Shown: piece by piece, positions 58,763-64,000 of the stretch
Layout of the letters: each line of letters starts with the position of its first letter
Position numbering within the stretch: the first letter of the stretch is position 1
Source of the DNA: Prosopocoilus inquinatus
Lineage: Eukaryota > Arthropoda > Insecta > Coleoptera > Lucanidae
Length of the DNA stretch: 64,000 nucleotides
Reading direction: 5' to 3'
NCBI GenBank assembly: GCA_036172665.1
Contig: CM069876.1
Coordinates: 34,379,001-34,443,000 of the forward strand
Program-made: the position numbers and the translations under genes
Notes under the pieces: model-generated
What the model was told of the DNA's origin: nothing
Seen by the model: the letters and a program-made list of their open reading frames with translations, nothing else
The model's database searches: none

Positions 58763-59812
58763 CAATGTGAATAAATACTGAAACGCACATTGCAACAATT
58801 CAGTTGTTAGTCATATAACCTCTAAATAAAAACCTCCCTTAGGTCAAGTTTTACAAATGGGGCTCGACTTTGAACCTAGGCTTAAACCCTTAGCAACGAT
58901 TATTTCAACAATTGTTGTGAAGGAATTAAGCTTCGGCTAAAAGTTAAACCGTCATTGTAAAACTGGGCCTTAGTGTAAGTGCCAAAATCGTGTAAGTTCA
59001 TTTATTATTTATAATAAATACGAGTATATTTTTATTGTATTTTGCTTTAAATTATTCGAAACTACCGTAACAATTTTTTGACTGCACATAATAGGCAAAA
59101 CACCGAACGAAAATATTTCAAACATTTCAATAAAAAATAAATAAATTAATACATTTTTGTTCGTTTAGTTTTCTTCAAGTAGTTAGTTAGTTTAAGTTTC
59201 TTTTAAATTTGTTTAAAGAAATCTCTTAAAAGCTGTCTTCACATCGTGTTGCACCTTATGCCGCACACTGAGATCATGCGAGCGATAATTCTGACAAGCA
59301 ATCAAGAAATACGTCTGAGACGGTATTGTGACGCCCACGCGTGCCAACTGCAATTATTTCCACATTTTAAATGCGGTCCTGACGTCGGTCGGTCGTCGTG
59401 AAGGTCTCGGGCGCTCGTTCGTCGTAAAATAACGCCGTAATTATTATTTACGTGGTTGCGCGCGGAAAAAATGATTCGGCCGGATGGCCTAAGAAAAACG
59501 AGGACGAAGAGCGTTAAGCATTTAATATATGGAGGCTTCCGAGCGATTAATTAGCCCGGCCAAATAAGAATGATGCATCGGTTCTACGTAATAAAATAAT
59601 CATTAATCTCGGGAGTCATTTATGGGGCCCGTATTTCATGTTTAATATGTTACCAAATGCGAAGGCTTAATTATAAAATTACTGAGGAGGAAGCGACAAT
59701 AAAATAATTAGCGCAGGGCTCAGGCGATAAATAACTTACTATTTGGAGTTCGTTAAAAAAAATTACTCAAAATATTCTTCGTTAAAATGCATTAGAATCA
59801 CTTTGAAAATAT
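58763..59812. other. Non-coding stretch with a regulatory-looking patch
   Basis: 58850-58975 is weakly palindromic (AGTTTTACAA-type words in both orientations). 59330-59740 combines CG-rich words with ATTTATGGGGCCC, TTAATTAG and TAAT motifs. No gene is seen. Confidence 0.3.
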
Positions 59813-60060
59813 GCAAAACATTTACATTTCCCGCCTAATAGTTGAGGTGGCAACACTGATCTAGATTTCCCATACTCTGTTCGTTTTGTTTCGTATGTAG
59901 AACGTTTCTTTTGTAAAAACTTTTGCAAAACTGGCGCCCCACGTTTTTTATTGTTTTTACAAAAAGAACGTTCTACATACGAAACAAAACGAACAGAGTA
60001 TGGGAAATCTAGATCAGTGTTGCCACCTTAACTACTAGTCGGGAAATTTAAATGTTTTCG
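59813..60060. repeat. Near-perfect palindrome (fold-back MITE), about 248 bp
   Basis: GGTGGCAACACTGATCTAGA on the left returns as its inverse TCTAGATCAGTGTTGCCACC on the right. Arms extend about 110 bp with few mismatches around a loop of roughly 30 bp (GCAAAACTGGCGCCCCACG). No coding sequence. High arm identity suggests recent origin or correction. Confidence 0.75.
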
Positions 60061-62700
60061 TCCAATCTCGTTACAAGTTTCATTTAATAAAATTTCAGGA
60101 AAAGTGATAAAATGAAAAAAGCTTCGGCAAAGGAAGTCACAGTCTTAGGCCCAACCTCTTTTGATTTTGGTCATATCCGCAGCTTACTTGACTGTGACTT
60201 TTCCAATACAAAAATCATTCTGATTTCCAAAAATTATTGTACCCCACAACAAAATTCCCGCGTACGAAATTATTTTACCTAACATTTAAGTCCAGGGGAT
60301 TGAACGTAGTTAATAAAATTCAGAAAGAAGAGATGAATTTGAAATAAAACCCAGAAAGAAGGGGTGGAATTGCAAGAAATGCAATTGCAGAACACAGCGA
60401 TATTAATTTCAATCGCTGCATTAAGTTAGAATGTTTCTTTTTGTTTCTGTGTACTAGCAAGGTATTGTGTCGGGGAAACTAACTTCGGCACACTGCCTGT
60501 AACTCAGTCGTGACGGGTGTGAAAATTGAAATACACTACCGGACGTCACTTAATTTTAACCGGAAATTAAGAAAGGGAAAACGTCCAATTAATACAGAAG
60601 AAATTTATAATTAACAGGTGAACATATAGATTACAAAGCAGCGTCTCAACAAAACGAACCGCGGGCATAATTAAAGTCAATCATTCTAGAACGGAAACAA
60701 AACGCAAATGTTTATTAAATATGAAACAATTATCAAATATCACGTAAAGCGGACTCGCTTTCGTTTACCTTGTGTGTAATGATCAACAGTTTTACAAATA
60801 ATTCAAGAACGCGTTACTATCTTCCACTCAACACGATTCGGTGCCATGCACTTAGATCCTGACGGGATGTCGAGCAATCGTTAATCGCGATACCTCTCTA
60901 CCCATGTCATGCCAATTAAAACTGAATTAAATTTGAGAGGCTGTGGTAATGATGCACTTATCAAGTTAATGAGCATTTAATGTTTAAATAACAACAGAAT
61001 GTCGAATCTACTCCAATTTTCGGCCAATATCCGCAACACTTAGTGTACTATTACGCTAAGGGTGAGCCTCCACCATGTTATGCTAGCATTCTGGTCCTCC
61101 CTCTCGGGAAGGCGCCTCCACCATGTTACGCTAACAATGAGCCTCCATCATATTACGACTGAGTCTTCACCATTGTTGCGCTTAGGGGCGTAAGGGTTGT
61201 GGGGTACGTAGGTAGAGCTTTGTTAAAACAAAGTGGTTTACAAGAAAAATATAACTTTTATTAAGTTTTTAGTTAAATACTCAAGGGGTTCACAGCTCTG
61301 CCAGTCCGTGTTGCAGTTCATCCTCGGCGCAGACGAATCACGTGCCAGGTTCTGGCGTTGATGATGTTGGAAGCCGTATGGGCTGCCGTACTACGGAACT
61401 ATCGCAGGAGTTGGTCGGCCTCGGACTCGAGGATCGACGATCGACAGGCTTCTCGACGGCTTCTCGGGATGTCCGAAGCAATGGAATTGTTTGTTGAGAC
61501 AGGGCTGGGGGCGTCGTCGTTGAGGTGGACAGCGTTAAGAAGCAGGACGTCAGCGACGGCGTTGAGAACCAACGACGGCCTTCGTGGAGGGGCTAGACTC
61601 TGATTGTGGGTCGCACCAAATATTAGTGATCGACTCAGTTGTCTATTGAGATGGGCTGATGGCGTCGGTGTTTGGGTCCAGGGCGACGCCGACTATCTCC
61701 GTGGGGGCGAGAGCGCCCCTTAGTGTGAATCGACACTATGTCTTAGTGCACGACTGCCATCTCAAATTCGGCCTGGCCTATAAAAACTGGTTTGTTCACC
61801 AAACCTTCCTTATTTGACCTGGCCACTAATTATTACTCGAGTTTTGCGATATGTTTCGCATGCATGTTCCGATTTCGCGTCCCGTTCACGCGATACCTTC
61901 AGCTGAGGTTTGATTTTCGAAACTGGAATACGATTGGAAGTCGATTACCCATAACGTTTAAGTGTATTAATTATTTCCAGCAAATTTAAAGGGTTTTATA
62001 GAAATTGTAATCGTGAATTTATAGAATACCTAATGGTGACAGTACTATGGTCTCTTCCACCTCTTAAATCGGCGTTGCTTGTTACCTAGTCCGATGTAGG
62101 TCTTGGCGATCTAAACGTCGGTGTCTTTAAGAAGTTTGAATTCAGCGACGAAGACCTGTAGGACTTCTCTAGTAGGAGTGGACGGACTAGAAAAATGCAG
62201 GCGATACACGGAAACCTGAATCGTAACTCAGTAGCCCAACTCAAACAAAAATCATCAGGAAACTAGAATCCTGAATGCGTGTAAACCACGTCGGCGTCGC
62301 TACGAGCTGGGAAAAGTTATTGAAGCTTCCTTTTCTTTGGCCCTAGCCGTACCGTACCGTGCGATGCCTCCCTGAGACCCTCGCCGAAAACGAAACTGTG
62401 TTCCACAACCCCTGGGACGTGGACACCGAAAGCGCCTTACATAGCACAAGACGTGCCTCGAAGAAGGTCGTATCTACGACTTAATCCAAGCAAACCTCGA
62501 GCGTAGATTAAATAGCCATCGCTTGGCTACGCCCCAAATTCAACTGACTATCCAATCAAAGGCCCTCATAATACAGAAAGACATTCCGCCTGTCACCCGC
62601 ATATTTGAAATCTGCCGACAAAAAAGCCGACGCCAATAAAGCGGAAATAATAACCAATAAAACCCAAATCGAACATTCCTAACATCTCTTTGATATAAAT
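60061..62700. other. Mixed stretch without a recognised gene
   Basis: 61040-61190 repeats GAGCCTCCACCATGTTACG-type words three to four times. 61200-61990 is GC-richer and has CCTATAAAAACTGG at about 61778, so an LTR or promoter fragment is possible but unproven. An open frame at 61358-61603 shows no domain. Confidence 0.3.
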
Positions 62701-62711
62701 CAGAGACGTCT

Positions 62712-64000
62712 AGATATTAACAGCTTGTGGCAGAAAAAGTAGCAGAAAATAAAATCCGGGCAAGCACGACGTGACGTATCATGCTTATTTTAGAATATCA
62801 TGCTTATTTCTGAATAATTTAGCAAAGTAAGTTTGTTTTGAGGCGGTTATATTGCTAGCAAACCGCAAGAGAACACGGAATATCAAGTTTCATAAACATT
62901 TCATTCTTAAGAAAGTCACAAACTTAAGTGACGTGCGCGGGTTTTATTGTTCCCTACCGTATACGAAGTGGGTTTCCTTGAAATCTGCCGACAAAGGCGC
63001 CGCCTCACAGCTACCCACATGTTGAACAATAATGCATCATAAATGCGACGTAAATTCGAAATTGAAGCGATATACAATTTGAAGAACTTCTTAAATAAGC
63101 ACGCGGGATGTAATTTGCGCTGAGAGAATCCACCATTTTCTAGAATGTTAGTCATATGCAGATGTAGACACTAACAGTTTGCAGCAAAAAAGTAGCAGAT
63201 AATAAAATCCGGGCAAGCATGTGATGTTTCGTGCTTATTTTGGAACAATTTGGCAAAGTAGGTTTGTTTTGAGGCGGTTACATTGCTGGAAAACCGTAAA
63301 AGAACACGGAATATCAAGTTTCACAAACATTTCATTCTTAAGAAAGTCACAAACTTAAGTGACGTGCGCGGGTTTTATTGTTCCCTACCGTATACGAAGT
63401 GGGTTTCCTTGAAATCTGCCGACAAAGGCGCCGCCTTGCAGCTACCCACATGTTGAACAACATTGCGTCATAAATGCGACGTAAATTCGAAATTGAAGCG
63501 ATATACTATTTGAAGAACTTCTTAAATAAGCACGCGAGATGTAATCTGCGCTAAGAGAATCCACCATTTTTTAGAATGTTAGTCATATACAGGGATAGAC
63601 ACTAACAGTTTGTAGCAAAAAAGTAGCAGATAATAAAATGCGGGCAAGCATGTGACGGAACATGCTTATTTTAGGATATTTTGGCAAAGTTGGTTTGTTT
63701 TGTGGCGGTTACATTGCTGGCAACCCGTAAAAGAACACGGAATGTCAAGTTTCATAAACATTTCATACTTAACAAAGTCACAAACTTAAATGACGTGCGC
63801 GGGTTTTATTGTTCTCTACCGTATTTGAAGTGGGTTTCCTTGAAATCTGCCGACAAAGACGCCGCCTCGTAGCTACCCACATGTTGAACAATATTGCGTC
63901 ATAAATGCGACGTAAATTCGAAATTGAAGCGATATACTATTTGAAGAATCCAGCATTTTCTAGAATGTTAGTCATATACAGGAAGGGACACTAACAGCAA
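62712..64000. repeat. Tandem array, period about 455, 431 and 389 bp, continuing past the window end
   Basis: The anchor GACACTAACAG (first copy GATATTAACAG) occurs at about 62712, 63167, 63598 and 63987. Units share GGCGGTTA-ATTGCTGG, ACACGGAATATCAAGTTTCA, GACGTGCGCGGGTTTTATTG and GAAATCTGCCGACAAAG. The third complete unit is shortened by about 40 bp. A conserved frame (VSLKSADKGAAS-like) recurs but matches no known protein. Confidence 0.85.

Noticed and set aside
60130..60205. Small inverted repeat GGAAGTCACAGTC / GACTGTGACTTTTCC
   Set aside because: Too short and without flanking duplication to call an element or regulatory site.
1..64000. CRISPR arrays, tRNA or rRNA genes, bacterial operon features
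   Set aside because: No regularly spaced short repeats, no cloverleaf with A and B boxes and no rRNA-like sequence were recognised; the window is clearly eukaryotic.

Overview
The window looks like AT-rich nuclear DNA from an insect, possibly a beetle. That rests on one arthropod-type Roundabout (Robo) receptor gene with short GT-AG introns, one small mitochondrial-assembly gene (CMC2), and many decayed eukaryotic transposable elements. Everything said about species is inference.

Layout. 1-3.9 kb is probably intron or upstream DNA of the Robo gene, carrying small inverted-repeat elements. 3994-7728 (+) holds the 3' five recognisable coding exons of Robo: Ig2, Ig3, Ig4, Ig5 in two exons, then FN3 domains, one membrane span and a short cytoplasmic tail. 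Its 3' UTR has several poly(A) signals to about 8.4 kb. 9.7-23 kb is repeat-rich: a hAT-like MITE, fold-back elements, diverged tandem duplications of 200-520 bp units and a satellite-like block at 20.4-22 kb. 24120-24441 (-) has two well-spliced exons of an unrecognised gene. 27-28 kb is another duplicated block. 30.9-35.4 kb (-) is a broken CR1/Jockey-like LINE with a small hammerhead-bearing element inserted in it. A solo LTR lies at 39.3 kb and CMC2 (+) at 41377-41643.

41705-46986 is a nest of elements: a TA-flanked TACAGG element holds a PIF/Harbinger transposon (TTA target duplication, two genes), which holds a 2.3 kb long-TIR element (9-bp target duplication), which holds a hammerhead-element fragment. 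47-53 kb carries more repeats, two more hammerhead-type insertions and a second solo LTR with a MITE inside it. 53.5-58.6 kb is a tandem array of about 1 kb units alternating between two subtypes. 62.7-64 kb is a second tandem array (period about 390-455 bp) that runs off the window end.

The most interesting signal is a set of short insertions (245, 247 and 112 bp). Each has perfect 12-14 bp target duplications and a hammerhead-ribozyme-like core, so they resemble animal retrozymes or Penelope-like terminal repeats. The genes seen here do not form a pathway: Robo and CMC2 are unrelated neighbours separated by about 34 kb of mostly mobile DNA.
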